Made by a program: the position numbers and the translations under genes. The notes below the pieces were generated by a model. That model was not told the origin of the DNA. It saw only the letters and a program-made list of their open reading frames with translations, and ran no database searches. Source: a virus. Taken from it: 38,846 nucleotides of DNA. This document shows, in pieces, positions 27,839 to 37,532 of this stretch. Every line of letters starts with the position of its first letter. Position 1 is the stretch's first letter. The stretch lies in IMG/VR virus record IMGVR_UViG_3300024940_000003, positions 1 through 38,846 of that record. One strand, given 5' to 3'.

Positions 27839-28527
27839 TTACTTCAGACATTCAAAAAGCTGAAGGCGGTAACTTGATCGAGCTACTCGAGCTTGACCTC
27901 AATACCATTGGCATTGATGAACATTATTATTTTCATAACGGTGTGAATGTTCTTTTAGGTGATGTTGTGTTTAATGGCATTACTTACACCAGGCTACCGA
28001 TTGATGCTGAAGGTTTTGAGCGCAATGGTAATGGTAAGCAGGCTAGGCCAACGTTACGTGTTGCTAACGTGGATGGTTTGATTGGTGGATTGTCTCGTGA
28101 GAATGATGATCTGGTACGCGTTAAATTTATACGCCGTCGCACTTTCTTAAAATACCTTGATGCGGTCAACTTTGAGGGTGGTGTAAACCCTAGTGCAGAT
28201 CCTAATGCTGCCTTAGATGAAGAGGTTTATTTCATCGACCGTAAAGCCAATGAAAATAAAGTAATGGTGGAGTGGGAACTTGCCAGTGCTTTAGATCTTG
28301 AAGGCGTTATGTTGCCACGCCGCCAATGTATTCAAAACGTTTGCACCTGGGCTTATCGATCAGCTGAGTGTAGTTATGCTGGTGGTGCTGTGGCTGATAA
28401 AAGCGATAACCCTACTGCTGATTTGTCGCTTGATGATTGCGGTAAAAGATTGCGCTCATGCCGTTTGCGTTTTGGTAACAATCAACTGCCTTATGGCGGT
28501 TTCCCTGCGATTAAGTTGATTAGATAA
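27835..28527 (+). CDS. minor tail protein L-like (Fe-S)
   Basis: A 230-residue tail tip protein of the gpL family. LPIDAEGFERNGNGKQARPT is typical of the N-terminal domain. The C-terminal part has Cys165, Cys170, Cys179, Cys202 and Cys209 (RRQCIQNVCTWAYRSAECSY, DDCGKRLRSC). In lambda gpL four cysteines in this region bind an iron-sulfur cluster, and the set here looks complete with one extra. Confidence 0.92.
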   Translation: MITSDIQKAEGGNLIELLELDLNTIGIDEHYYFHNGVNVLLGDVVFNGITYTRLPIDAEGFERNGNGKQARPTLRVANVDGLIGGLSRENDDLVRVKFIRRRTFLKYLDAVNFEGGVNPSADPNAALDEEVYFIDRKANENKVMVEWELASALDLEGVMLPRRQCIQNVCTWAYRSAECSYAGGAVADKSDNPTADLSLDDCGKRLRSCRLRFGNNQLPYGGFPAIKLIR

Positions 28528-28529
28528 CC

Positions 28530-29237
28530 ATGACGATTGCAGACCATATTTTAGAAGCAGTAAAAGCACACGTGGCAAGCTCACCAAGGCGTGAAGTTTG
28601 TGGATTGGTGGTAAGTCATCGCCGTAAGCAAATGTACTTGCCATGCACCAACGTTGCGCCTCGTGATAGTGATTTTGCGATTGATCCTGCTGAGTATGCA
28701 GATGCTTGCGACAAGTACAAGGTTGTTTGCGTGGTGCATTCTCATATCAATGTTAACCCTGCACCTAGCCAAGCTGATTTGATTGAGATTGAGCGTCATC
28801 AGCTGCCATATTTGATTATGAATTACCCGTTACATACTTGGACATATACAGAGCCTAGTGGCTATGTTGCACCTTATGTGGGCCGTCATTTTGTGCATGG
28901 CATTACTGATTGCTATGCCATCTGGCGTGATTACTACAAGCGCGAGCTTGGTATTGAAATGATTGATTATCCACGTGATGTGGAGTGGTGGAATAAAGGC
29001 GATAACCTTTATCTAGACAACTATCAAGCTGCTGGCTTTGTGGAGGTGGATAGCCCTCAGCTGCACGACATTATCTTGATGCAAGTGGCTAGCCAAGTGC
29101 CTAACCATTGCGCTGTGTATGTGGCTGATAACGTGATTTTGCACCATGTGTTTGGCAAGGCCTCAAGCCGTGATGTTTATGGCGGCTATTGGAGAAAAAT
29201 CACTTCAAAAATATTGAGGCATCAATCCCTATGTTAA
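28530..29237 (+). CDS. tail assembly protein K-like (JAMM + NlpC/P60)
   Basis: A 235-residue two-domain protein. The N-terminal JAMM/MPN metalloprotease has Glu22, His70-x-His72 and Ser80xxAsp83, the full HxHx7SxxD signature. The C-terminal NlpC/P60 cysteine peptidase has Cys127 (GITDCYAIWRDYY), His192 (NHCAVYV) and His204/205. The second domain probably opens peptidoglycan during DNA entry. Both active sites look intact. Confidence 0.93.
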   Translation: MTIADHILEAVKAHVASSPRREVCGLVVSHRRKQMYLPCTNVAPRDSDFAIDPAEYADACDKYKVVCVVHSHINVNPAPSQADLIEIERHQLPYLIMNYPLHTWTYTEPSGYVAPYVGRHFVHGITDCYAIWRDYYKRELGIEMIDYPRDVEWWNKGDNLYLDNYQAAGFVEVDSPQLHDIILMQVASQVPNHCAVYVADNVILHHVFGKASSRDVYGGYWRKITSKILRHQSLC

Positions 29238-29821
29238 CTGTGATTCTTTACGGGTTTTTAGCCGACAGATACGGCAGAGTGCATCAGCTCAATGCAAGAA
29301 CACCAGCTGAGGTGATTCGTGCTTTCTGTGCCAATTATGCAGATTTTAAAGATGCCATTATTCAGGATGGGCAGGCTTACTACAAAGTATTGGCTGGTGG
29401 TGATAACCGATCAAGCCAAGACAAATTGCACGTTGGTACATCCAAGACAATCAAGATCGTGCCAATTGTGTCTGGTAGTGGCGGTTTAGGTAAGGCTTTG
29501 CTAGGTGCTGCCTTGATTGGTGCATCTTTCTACTTACCTGGTACTACTTACTTAAGCACTATGAGCTCGTTCTCATTTAGCTTGTCTGGCATTGCTTCAG
29601 GGATTGGCTTTTCTTTATTGCTTGGTGGCGTTTCTCAAATGTTGTTTGCACCGCCAAAGGCACAAAAGAACGCTGGTGAGCGTGCAGAAAATATTCCTAA
29701 CACTTCATTTTCAGGGGCGGTGAATGTCACTGGCCAAGGTAATCCTGTGCCTGTTTGCTATGGCAAGATGGGCGTTGGCTCTCAAGTGGTTTCTGTTGGA
29801 TTTAGCGTGGCGCAACTATGA
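29231..29821 (+). CDS. tail assembly protein I-like
   Basis: A 196-residue protein of the gpI family: N-terminal ubiquitin-like part (MLTVILYGFLADRYGRVHQL, ARTPAEVIRAFCANYADFKD), a hydrophobic glycine-rich middle, and the C-terminal GNPVPVCYGKMGVGSQVVSV. The ATG overlaps the K stop. An upstream in-frame start in K is less likely. Confidence 0.9.
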   Translation: MLTVILYGFLADRYGRVHQLNARTPAEVIRAFCANYADFKDAIIQDGQAYYKVLAGGDNRSSQDKLHVGTSKTIKIVPIVSGSGGLGKALLGAALIGASFYLPGTTYLSTMSSFSFSLSGIASGIGFSLLLGGVSQMLFAPPKAQKNAGERAENIPNTSFSGAVNVTGQGNPVPVCYGKMGVGSQVVSVGFSVAQL

Positions 29822-32800
29822 CTGAAATTATTAAAGGACATGGTGGCGGTGGTGGTAAAGGCGGTGGTGGTGGCAGTGGTCGCGTTGCTGTTGAAGCGCC
29901 TGATTCGCTTAAATCTACTCAGTACGCCAATATCATTGATGTAATCAGTGAAGGTGAAATCGAAGGCTTGGTGGATGGATTAAAATCAATCTACCTAGAT
30001 GATACGCCACTACAAAACGCTGATGGTACATTCAACTTTACTGGTGTGACGGTATCAACACGCAATGGCACTCAGTCTCAGGAATATATACCAGGCTTTT
30101 CTGCAGCTGAAGCTGAGGGGCCAGTGGGTGTGCAGATTAAGCAGGCTTCAAGTGTTGTTCGCTCGATTACCAATTCTAACAATACGGCTGTGCGCGTCAC
30201 GCTGTCTGTGCCGCAATTAAGCCGCCAAGATACAACTAACGGCGATATTAATGGCACTACGGTTGAAGTGGCGATCGATGTGCAAACTGATGGTGGTGGT
30301 TTTGTGCCACAGCCATTACGCAAAATATTCCAGTCTGGTAGTTTTACTTATGGCGCTGAATTTATAAGTAATACCGTTGAATCTGATAAATTTAACATTG
30401 CCGTTAATTGGGTTGGTCAGCTCATTGGTGGAAATCAAACTTTATCTTTAGTGCTCCAATATAGAGCAGTTGGCGCTGTTGATTGGATTACCTACACAGG
30501 CTATTCATTTTCAGGGAATGGATCGGCAGAAGTTGTTTTCGGTAATTACAGTCCTGGCTCATTTACCTCTCCAACTGGATCACAAACCTTCTCGCTTACG
30601 TTGGCAAGTGGTTTATATGAATTTAGAGTGCTTAAAACTGGCGGAAGTATTATTGCTTATACCTACAATACCTTTGGCCCATACGTTGAATCAGGCATTC
30701 AATACGGTGGATCTGTTTCTATTGGTTACGCTGAGCTGTATGCACCTGCTTACACAGACGTAATATCAGGTAAAACAACCTCTAAATACCAGCGTGCTTA
30801 TTACGTGCCATTGCCCGATGGTGATGAGTGGGATGTTCGTGTACGTAGAATCACAGCAGATAGCACTTCGATTGCGTTGCAGAACAATACGATGTGGGAT
30901 AGCTACACTGAGATTATTGACGCCAAATTAACTTACCCAAACACTGCGCTAGTGGCCTTGCAGATTGACTCTAGCCAGTTCAATAGCATTCCAGTGCGAC
31001 GGTATGAGATTAAAGGCATTAAAGTTAAGCTGCCATCTAACTACAATCCATTGACCCGTGAATACACCGGCACTTGGGATGGTACGTTTGTGGTTGCCTG
31101 GACAGATAACCCTGCGTGGATTTTTTACGATATCGTTACCAATAATCGTTATGGCCTCGGTGATTTAATCGGCGAAGACATGATTGATAAATGGGGCTTG
31201 TACGCCATTGGTAAATATTGTGATGAGTTGGTCGATGATGGCTACGGTGGCTCTGAGCCTCGCTTTACCTGCAACCTATATTTGCAAACACGTGAGCAAG
31301 CGTACCAGGTACTTACTAACATTGCCTCTATCTTTAGGGCCATGGTTTATTGGTCATCAGGCTCTGTGTATGTTTCTCAGGATGCGCCACAGGATGTATC
31401 GCAGATTTTCAGTCCTGCCAACGTGGTGGATGGTGTATTCAATTATTCAGGTTCAAGTGTAAAGGTGCGCCACACCGTTGTGTTGGTGACATGGATTGAC
31501 CCACTAGATAACTATTTACCAAAAATTGAGTATGTGTCTGACAACGATGCAATCTCTCGCTTTGGTGTAGTGCAAACCGATATTGTGGCAGCTGGCTGCA
31601 CCTCACGTGGGCAAGCGCACCGCTTGGGTAAGATGCTACTCACTACCGAGCAGGAAGAGGTTGAAACGGTATCGTTTAAAGCTGGCTTAGATTCTGTCTT
31701 TATTCAATCAGGTAGTTTGATTCAGACCACTGATCCAGTGCGTGCAGGTAAGCGCATGGGTGGCCGTTTGGTTGCTGCAAGTACCAGCCAAGTGACGATT
31801 GATGCTGCCATTACTATTGAGTCAGGCAAGACTTACCAAATTTCATGCTGCTTAGCCAATGGTGAGATTGAAACCAAAGCTATTACTAATGCAGCTGGGT
31901 CACATACCGTGATTGAGGTAGAGAGTGAATTTACTAGCGCCCCTCAAAATTACTCAATGTGGGTAGTGGCTGCTAGTGATTTAGTGCCTGAAACTTGGCG
32001 TGTGGTTTCTATTGCTGAGGTGGATAAAACCCAGCTTGAGATTGTTGCGCTAGCTTACCGTGCTGATAAGTATGCTGCAGTAGAGCAGGGCTTAGTTTTA
32101 GAGCCATTGCAAACCAGTGCTGTTAATGCTGGCCAGCCTGCAACGCCGACTAATTTAAACGTGACTGAATCGTTGTATTTAGTTGGTGTTGGTGTGATTG
32201 GTGTGAAGGCCACAGTTTCATGGGATAGTCAGCTTGGGATTAACAATTACGTGTTGATCTATTCTAAGCCTGGACAAAACCCAGTCACCATCACAACCAG
32301 CAACACCACTGTGGATATTCAACCGCTTGCTGAGGGTGATTACACATTCACGCTATATGCACAGAACGCATTGGGCAGAAGGTCATTAGCTCAAATCGTG
32401 AACGTGACGATTTACGGTAAGACCACACCGCCTAACGATGTGGAATCTCTGCAAATGATTGCGCTTTCAGGTTATGCGCATATCACTTGGGCATCTTCAA
32501 CCGACTTAGATGTGCTGGTTGGCGGGTATCTTCGTTTGCGTTACACACCTGAGTTAATCACACCTGAATGGTCTGCTGCGGTGGATATTGGCTCATCAAT
32601 ACCAGGTAATTCAAATGCAACCACAGTGCCGTTGCTTTCAGGTTCTTACTTGGCTAAATGGGTTGATTCTAGCGGTAATGCTTCTGTGAATGCTGTTGCG
32701 ATTAAAAGCAATGTATCAAACCTCATTACATTAAACGTTGCTGAAACGGTCACTGAGTCACCGGCATTCTTAGGTACTAAAAATAACCTGGTCTATGACA

Positions 32801-33489
32801 CTGAGCGCGGTGGTTTGAAAATCACGCCTGCCAGCATGATTTCTGATTGGGGTTTGTTAAGTACGTTAGGTTATTTGTCAGCTGAAGGCGGTATCAATAG
32901 CAGTGGTGAGTATTACTTTGATGAATCTGTTGATTTGGGGAGTGTTCAAACCTCTAGGCTCACTGCTGCACTTGAAGTAAGTGCATTTGATGCTAACGAC
33001 TTTATTTCAAAACGTGGCTTGATTAGTGGTTGGAATTTATTTGCCGGCACTAACATCAATGACGTTGGTGTTGCTTTAAGTGTGCGTACAACAGATGACG
33101 ACCCATTAGTTACGCCTGATTGGTCTGAGTGGCAGCCGTTCTTTGTAGGCGACTGGACAGCCAGAGCTTACGAGTTTAAAGCGGACTTTTCTACGCAGGA
33201 CCCTAATCACAATATCTTACTTAAATCGCTAGCTGTCACCGTGGACATGCCAGACCGTGATGAGTTTGGTGAAGACATTGCAAGCGGCACATCTGGTGCT
33301 GGCTATGTGGTGACATATTCACGCCCATTTATTGCGCCGCCTGCCTTGGGTATTACCGCGCAAAACATGCAAACAGGTGATTACTACGAGATCACCAATA
33401 AAGACACTGAAGGTTTCACCATTATTTTTAAGAATGCAGCCGGTGCAGTTATATCGCGCACATTCGATTTTCACGCGAAAGGTTATTAG
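29818..33489 (+). CDS. host specificity / central tail protein J
   Basis: A 1223-residue tail tip protein of the gpJ family. The Gly-rich N-terminus (GHGGGGGKGGGGGSG) is followed by PDSLKSTQYANIIDVISEGE, then the conserved tip region with NPAWIFYDIVTNNRYGLGDL near 430. FN3-like domains start near residues 775 and 880. The C-terminus is probably the receptor-binding or fibre-attachment part. ATGA overlap with I. Confidence 0.94.
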   Translation: MTEIIKGHGGGGGKGGGGGSGRVAVEAPDSLKSTQYANIIDVISEGEIEGLVDGLKSIYLDDTPLQNADGTFNFTGVTVSTRNGTQSQEYIPGFSAAEAEGPVGVQIKQASSVVRSITNSNNTAVRVTLSVPQLSRQDTTNGDINGTTVEVAIDVQTDGGGFVPQPLRKIFQSGSFTYGAEFISNTVESDKFNIAVNWVGQLIGGNQTLSLVLQYRAVGAVDWITYTGYSFSGNGSAEVVFGNYSPGSFTSPTGSQTFSLTLASGLYEFRVLKTGGSIIAYTYNTFGPYVESGIQYGGSVSIGYAELYAPAYTDVISGKTTSKYQRAYYVPLPDGDEWDVRVRRITADSTSIALQNNTMWDSYTEIIDAKLTYPNTALVALQIDSSQFNSIPVRRYEIKGIKVKLPSNYNPLTREYTGTWDGTFVVAWTDNPAWIFYDIVTNNRYGLGDLIGEDMIDKWGLYAIGKYCDELVDDGYGGSEPRFTCNLYLQTREQAYQVLTNIASIFRAMVYWSSGSVYVSQDAPQDVSQIFSPANVVDGVFNYSGSSVKVRHTVVLVTWIDPLDNYLPKIEYVSDNDAISRFGVVQTDIVAAGCTSRGQAHRLGKMLLTTEQEEVETVSFKAGLDSVFIQSGSLIQTTDPVRAGKRMGGRLVAASTSQVTIDAAITIESGKTYQISCCLANGEIETKAITNAAGSHTVIEVESEFTSAPQNYSMWVVAASDLVPETWRVVSIAEVDKTQLEIVALAYRADKYAAVEQGLVLEPLQTSAVNAGQPATPTNLNVTESLYLVGVGVIGVKATVSWDSQLGINNYVLIYSKPGQNPVTITTSNTTVDIQPLAEGDYTFTLYAQNALGRRSLAQIVNVTIYGKTTPPNDVESLQMIALSGYAHITWASSTDLDVLVGGYLRLRYTPELITPEWSAAVDIGSSIPGNSNATTVPLLSGSYLAKWVDSSGNASVNAVAIKSNVSNLITLNVAETVTESPAFLGTKNNLVYDTERGGLKITPASMISDWGLLSTLGYLSAEGGINSSGEYYFDESVDLGSVQTSRLTAALEVSAFDANDFISKRGLISGWNLFAGTNINDVGVALSVRTTDDDPLVTPDWSEWQPFFVGDWTARAYEFKADFSTQDPNHNILLKSLAVTVDMPDRDEFGEDIASGTSGAGYVVTYSRPFIAPPALGITAQNMQTGDYYEITNKDTEGFTIIFKNAAGAVISRTFDFHAKGY

Positions 33490-34143
33490 ATGGCACAACA
33501 TGATTACAACATAGCAGATCAGGATGGGGCCAGCTTTCTGGCTGATCTGAATAACTTGATTTCGGCGATAGTAACCCTAAACAGTGGAGCAACTGCGCCA
33601 GCTGATACTTTCCCATTTATGTTTTGGCCAGATACAACAAGCGGCAAGTTAAAACAACGTAATGCAGCTAACGACGCATGGATTGAAAAGGGTGATCTAG
33701 CGGCTGTGGATTGGGGCTTTATAAGAGCTACTGCAATTGGCTCAACTGTTCAAGCCTTTGACGCTAACACCGTCAAGAAAAACGTAGCCAACACTTTTAC
33801 TGCAACTCAAGTGCCTGATAACGGCACTGCTGCGGTATCAACTACATCAACCTACACGTTCGATGGTGCAGACCAAATCCGTGAGGTGACGCTAACCAAT
33901 GCAATCACCGTTACGTTTGGTGCACCTACAGGTATCACAGAAAAGGCAATGTACAAGTTCATGCTAAAAGCTGGTGATACTTCTGCGCGTGTATTTGCTT
34001 GGAATGCTGCGTATAAGTTCACAAACAACACGCCGCCGTTAACTGCTGGTGCAACCACTAACGGCGCTTACGACATTATCAACTTCATTGGTGGCGCTGG
34101 TAACACGCTTATCTATGACGGTCATAACGCGAATGTGGGTTAA
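33490..34143 (+). CDS. tail fibre protein, 217 aa
   Basis: ATG directly after the J stop. The N-terminus (ADQDGASFLADLNNLISAIV) and TFPFMFWPDTTSGKLKQRNA fit the short fibre-base proteins that follow J in many prophages. The second half is a beta-rich, Thr/Asn-rich domain that could form a fibre head. It probably attaches to the tail tip and carries or resembles the adhesin that follows. Confidence 0.75.
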   Translation: MAQHDYNIADQDGASFLADLNNLISAIVTLNSGATAPADTFPFMFWPDTTSGKLKQRNAANDAWIEKGDLAAVDWGFIRATAIGSTVQAFDANTVKKNVANTFTATQVPDNGTAAVSTTSTYTFDGADQIREVTLTNAITVTFGAPTGITEKAMYKFMLKAGDTSARVFAWNAAYKFTNNTPPLTAGATTNGAYDIINFIGGAGNTLIYDGHNANVG

Positions 34144-34146
34144 GTG

Positions 34147-35787
34147 ATGATTAGAAACTTTATATCAAAGCTTTATAGTCTTTATACCCCTAGTTTTTTT
34201 ATGTCTGGTGGTGGTAGTGCTGGTGGTTATGTAATTGAGCGTAGCTTGCGGTTTAGCTCGGCTAGTAGTCAGTATTTGACTAGAACATTCGGCACTGCTC
34301 TAAGTGGGCAAACCCTCACTGTTTCTATGTGGGTCAAACGCGGGAAATTAGGCGCACGGCAGATGATTTTTGGCGCAAGCAATGGAGTAGATACGTCTTT
34401 CGGGATTGAGTTTTCATCTGCTGACCAGTTAGATTTTTATACCTATTATACGGCTTATCAAGCAAGAAAACTGACAAATCGAGTATTCCGTGACCCTTCG
34501 GCTTGGATACATATTGTATGCATCCAAGACACCACTAACGCAGTAGCAGATGATAGATTTAGAATATTTATAAATGGGGAACGAGTCACTGCTTTTGCGG
34601 CTTCGGTAAATCCAGCATTAAACCAAACATTAACCTCAGCTAGTTTTACCACTGTAAATATAGGTAGAGAGGCTGGCACCGCAGCAGTGCCGTTTGACGG
34701 TTACATTGCCGAGTTTATATTGAACGACACTCAGGCAATAAATCAAACTAGCTTCGGTGAAACCAACACAGCTACAGGTCAATGGGTAGCAAAACGCTAC
34801 ACTGGTTCTTATGGCACTAACGGCTTCTACCTAGACTTCAAAGACGGCACTAGCACCACAACGCTAGGTTACGACAAGTCAGGTAATAACAATCACTGGA
34901 CACTAACCAACTTCACTAGAAGTGTTGGTGTTAATGATTGCTGGATGTTGGATGTTCCAGCAGGTAATGGAAGTGCCAGTGCGGTTCAGTCTAGTGGGAA
35001 TTATGCGGTGTTGAATCCGTTGGATAAAAGCTCAAACACAACATTATCTAAAGCAAACTTGACGGCAGTATGTAGTTCGTCAGGATTAGTCAAAGCATCC
35101 ATTCCAATGGAAAGTGGTAAACATGAATGGCAAGTATATGTAGATAGTTTTGGTTCAGCAGTTATTGGAATTGCCTCAAGTTTGACTAATGTAACAAATT
35201 ACATAGGGCAAGATTCAACTTCATTTGGGTATGTCGGGAATGGTAACAAAATTAATGGCTCATCAAGTGCATATGGCGCTAGCTATACTACTGGTGACAC
35301 TATAACTTGCATATTTGATGCTGATGCAAGAACTTTAGAGTTTAAGAAAAACAACGTATCTCAGGGAGTGGCTTTTACTGGTATTCCAGCAGGTACATTC
35401 TTTCCTGCATTAAGTGACGGTACAGCAGGTGCTTCTACATTCTCGTGCAACTTCGGGCAACGTTTCCCCACTTATTCGTTCTCTGCTGGAGCTAAAGCAC
35501 TATGCACAGCTAACCTAACCAGCACCGATGTGATTGAATCAGGAAGCTTCACAGGCAACGCTAGTGCAGATGGACGTTATGTTTGGTGCAACGGTACACC
35601 TGAAACACTCACTATCAATGGTAACGCAGTCACATGGGGAACCCATGCGGACAGGCTATCTAATGGCTTCAAGCTGCGCACCTCATCATCTAGCTATAAC
35701 TCATCAGGCACAAATACTTGGACGGCAACAATATTAAGCCCTGAAAGTAAATCAGCCTTTAAACATCAGAACGCAAAAGGGAATTAA
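34147..35787 (+). CDS. tail adhesin with LamG-like and SPRY-like domains
   Basis: A 546-residue protein. Residues about 35-240 look like a concanavalin-type LamG lectin (SLRFSSASSQYLTRTFGTAL, LTVSMWVKRGKLGARQMIFG, DRFRIFINGERVTAF). Residues about 315-445 resemble a SPRY/B30.2 fold: MESGKHEWQVYVDSFGSAVI, YTTGDTITCIFDADARTLEF, KKNNVSQGVAFTGIPAGTFF, PALS. Both folds bind ligands, so the protein probably recognises host surface sugars. A GTG one codon upstream is an alternative start. Short linker Gly-rich near the N-terminus. Confidence 0.78.
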   Translation: MIRNFISKLYSLYTPSFFMSGGGSAGGYVIERSLRFSSASSQYLTRTFGTALSGQTLTVSMWVKRGKLGARQMIFGASNGVDTSFGIEFSSADQLDFYTYYTAYQARKLTNRVFRDPSAWIHIVCIQDTTNAVADDRFRIFINGERVTAFAASVNPALNQTLTSASFTTVNIGREAGTAAVPFDGYIAEFILNDTQAINQTSFGETNTATGQWVAKRYTGSYGTNGFYLDFKDGTSTTTLGYDKSGNNNHWTLTNFTRSVGVNDCWMLDVPAGNGSASAVQSSGNYAVLNPLDKSSNTTLSKANLTAVCSSSGLVKASIPMESGKHEWQVYVDSFGSAVIGIASSLTNVTNYIGQDSTSFGYVGNGNKINGSSSAYGASYTTGDTITCIFDADARTLEFKKNNVSQGVAFTGIPAGTFFPALSDGTAGASTFSCNFGQRFPTYSFSAGAKALCTANLTSTDVIESGSFTGNASADGRYVWCNGTPETLTINGNAVTWGTHADRLSNGFKLRTSSSSYNSSGTNTWTATILSPESKSAFKHQNAKGN

Positions 35788-35789
35788 CC

Positions 35790-36425
35790 ATGTATTACAG
35801 AGAAGCAAGCAACCAATATATTAACGATGGCATGAGCTTTACGATTGATGGCACGACTTACCCTGCTGAGGTGCTGAGAGATGCAAGTGCAGAAGTCTTG
35901 CAATCATTTGGCCTTGAGTTGGTAGTAGCAACCAATGAACCTGCTAACCGTAATTTCTACAATGTGACCGAAGAGTACAACGGCGCAGCAGTGACTTACA
36001 TCAATACACCGATGGACTTAGCTGGTATCCGTGAGCGCTTATGGACACAGATTAAAAACCATCGGGATTACTTACAAGAATCAGGCGTAAAAATTGGCGA
36101 CCACTGGTTTCATAACGATGTGAAAAGCCGCACACAGTGGGAACGCATGGCTACTCGTTCAGCAGGAACACCAGACGAAGCTCCTTATTTGATTGGCGGT
36201 ACTCAAGTGCCTTGGCAAGTAATGGGTGGCGATAGTGTGCTGTTAACTACTGGCAAGATTAAAGAAGTGGTGAACGGCATGGAGTTGAATGAGGCAATTA
36301 TCTTCAACACCGCAAAAGTTAAACGCGCAGCCATCGCCAACATGACCATTGAACAACTTGAAGCCTATAAGGTACTTGATGGATTCCCCGAGGAGTATGT
36401 AGATGAAGCTCTTATTCAGCCGTAG
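35790..36425 (+). CDS. tail fibre accessory protein (DUF4376-like)
   Basis: A 211-residue protein. IRERLWTQIKNHRDYLQESG, VKIGDHWFHNDVKSRTQWER is the DUF4376 pattern found in proteins encoded next to phage fibres, where they act in fibre assembly or as fibre parts. It follows the adhesin by 2 bp and overlaps the next gene by 23 bp. Confidence 0.8.
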   Translation: MYYREASNQYINDGMSFTIDGTTYPAEVLRDASAEVLQSFGLELVVATNEPANRNFYNVTEEYNGAAVTYINTPMDLAGIRERLWTQIKNHRDYLQESGVKIGDHWFHNDVKSRTQWERMATRSAGTPDEAPYLIGGTQVPWQVMGGDSVLLTTGKIKEVVNGMELNEAIIFNTAKVKRAAIANMTIEQLEAYKVLDGFPEEYVDEALIQP

Positions 36426-36846
36426 GCGGCATATTGGTTCTTGGCTAATCAGAATGATCACATGGTCAGAGTATAGCCATGTTGACTTGGTACTTGATGA
36501 CAATTTGCTTATCGGTGCAATTGCAGGGGATGGCGTTGTACTAGGTAAGATTAACGATAGGTTAGCAAAGTCATCTAAGGCCGTGATGATGCATATCCCA
36601 GTGAAAGAGCTGGATGTATCAGAGGCGTTTGCGATTGGTCAGTTAGGTAAGCAATACGATTGGCTCGGTGTGATTGGTATCGGTCTAAAGCGAAACTGGC
36701 AGGAAGATGATAAATGGTCGTGTGCTGAGTTGGTGGCCAGCATTCTAGCAGCAGGGGGTCAAAGGCCGTTTGATAGTAAGTATCACCATCGCATTACACC
36801 TCAGCACTTGTTATCGCTGAATTTTGAAAAATTAAAAGTTAAATAA
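36403..36846 (+). CDS. permuted papain-like hydrolase (YiiX/NlpC-like)
   Basis: A 147-residue protein with His26 in WSEYSHVDLVL and Cys107 in DDKWSCAELVASIL, the His-before-Cys order of circularly permuted NlpC/P60 (YiiX-like) enzymes. It could cut peptidoglycan or another amide/thioester bond. GAGG lies upstream of the ATG. Position between fibre and holin genes suggests a role in entry or lysis. Substrate unknown. Confidence 0.7.
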   Translation: MKLLFSRRRHIGSWLIRMITWSEYSHVDLVLDDNLLIGAIAGDGVVLGKINDRLAKSSKAVMMHIPVKELDVSEAFAIGQLGKQYDWLGVIGIGLKRNWQEDDKWSCAELVASILAAGGQRPFDSKYHHRITPQHLLSLNFEKLKVK

Positions 36847-36864
36847 AAATAAGAAAGGTTAGAG

Positions 36865-37233
36865 ATGAACGACAACATACCAAATATTGCGATTGCTTTC
36901 ATAGGGGTTTTAGCAGCCGCGATTGGACATTTATTTGATGTGCCTGCTGCCACGCTATGGGTTGCTGCCATTGGTTCAGCATTGGGCGTGGCTTTCTCTA
37001 AAGAGGCTAGTCTAATTGCGGCGTTCATCTTAATCGTTGTTGGCACGCTGGCAACTGGTTGGGCGGTACCTGTTGTTCTAAAGTTTGCACCTGATATTGC
37101 CCAAAAGTCTGTTGCTGCATTCATGGCATTTACATTCATTGCGTTTAGGGTGCAGATCAGGCAGGAAGCCCCAAAGATTTTAACTGCTATTTTTATCAGA
37201 ATTCAAGACTTTATACGAGGTAACAAGGCATGA
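36865..37233 (+). CDS. putative holin 1
   Basis: A 122-residue membrane protein with three to four hydrophobic segments (about 7-24, 29-43, 50-75, 85-99) and a basic end (RIQDFIRGNKA). AAAGG precedes the ATG. Location just before the M23 endolysin cluster suggests a holin that opens the inner membrane. No family signature beyond topology. Confidence 0.62.
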   Translation: MNDNIPNIAIAFIGVLAAAIGHLFDVPAATLWVAAIGSALGVAFSKEASLIAAFILIVVGTLATGWAVPVVLKFAPDIAQKSVAAFMAFTFIAFRVQIRQEAPKILTAIFIRIQDFIRGNKA

Positions 37234-37532
37234 GCTGGCTAAAACTCGCAACCATTATTCTTTCGCTCTACATTTTATTTGAGAGCTTTTGTGCAATGGC
37301 AAAGATGCCAGGCGGCATGATCCACTTCTGCCACAAAATTAAATACGTGCTGGCATTCTCAAGCTCGATAGTTTTTATTTATTACACGATCATGGTGCGT
37401 GCTGATGAAGCGTGGCAATGGTTGCTTTTTGGATCGGCAGGAACGTTAGCATTTTTCGTATGGCCACGAACGGTACATAGGTTTAAAAGCATGATGAAAG
37501 ACTACGAGGATATTGAGGCAAGCTTCTTATGA
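37230..37532 (+). CDS. putative holin 2 or antiholin
   Basis: A 100-residue protein with three hydrophobic segments (about 5-22, 38-56, 63-81) and a charged C-terminus. It overlaps both neighbours by ATGA, coupling it to the first holin candidate and the endolysin. It could be the true holin, or a partner that times lysis. Confidence 0.6.
   Translation: MSWLKLATIILSLYILFESFCAMAKMPGGMIHFCHKIKYVLAFSSSIVFIYYTIMVRADEAWQWLLFGSAGTLAFFVWPRTVHRFKSMMKDYEDIEASFL

Noticed and set aside
30078-30323. Minus-strand ORF within J
   Set aside because: Shadow of a long structural gene with clear family features on the plus strand.
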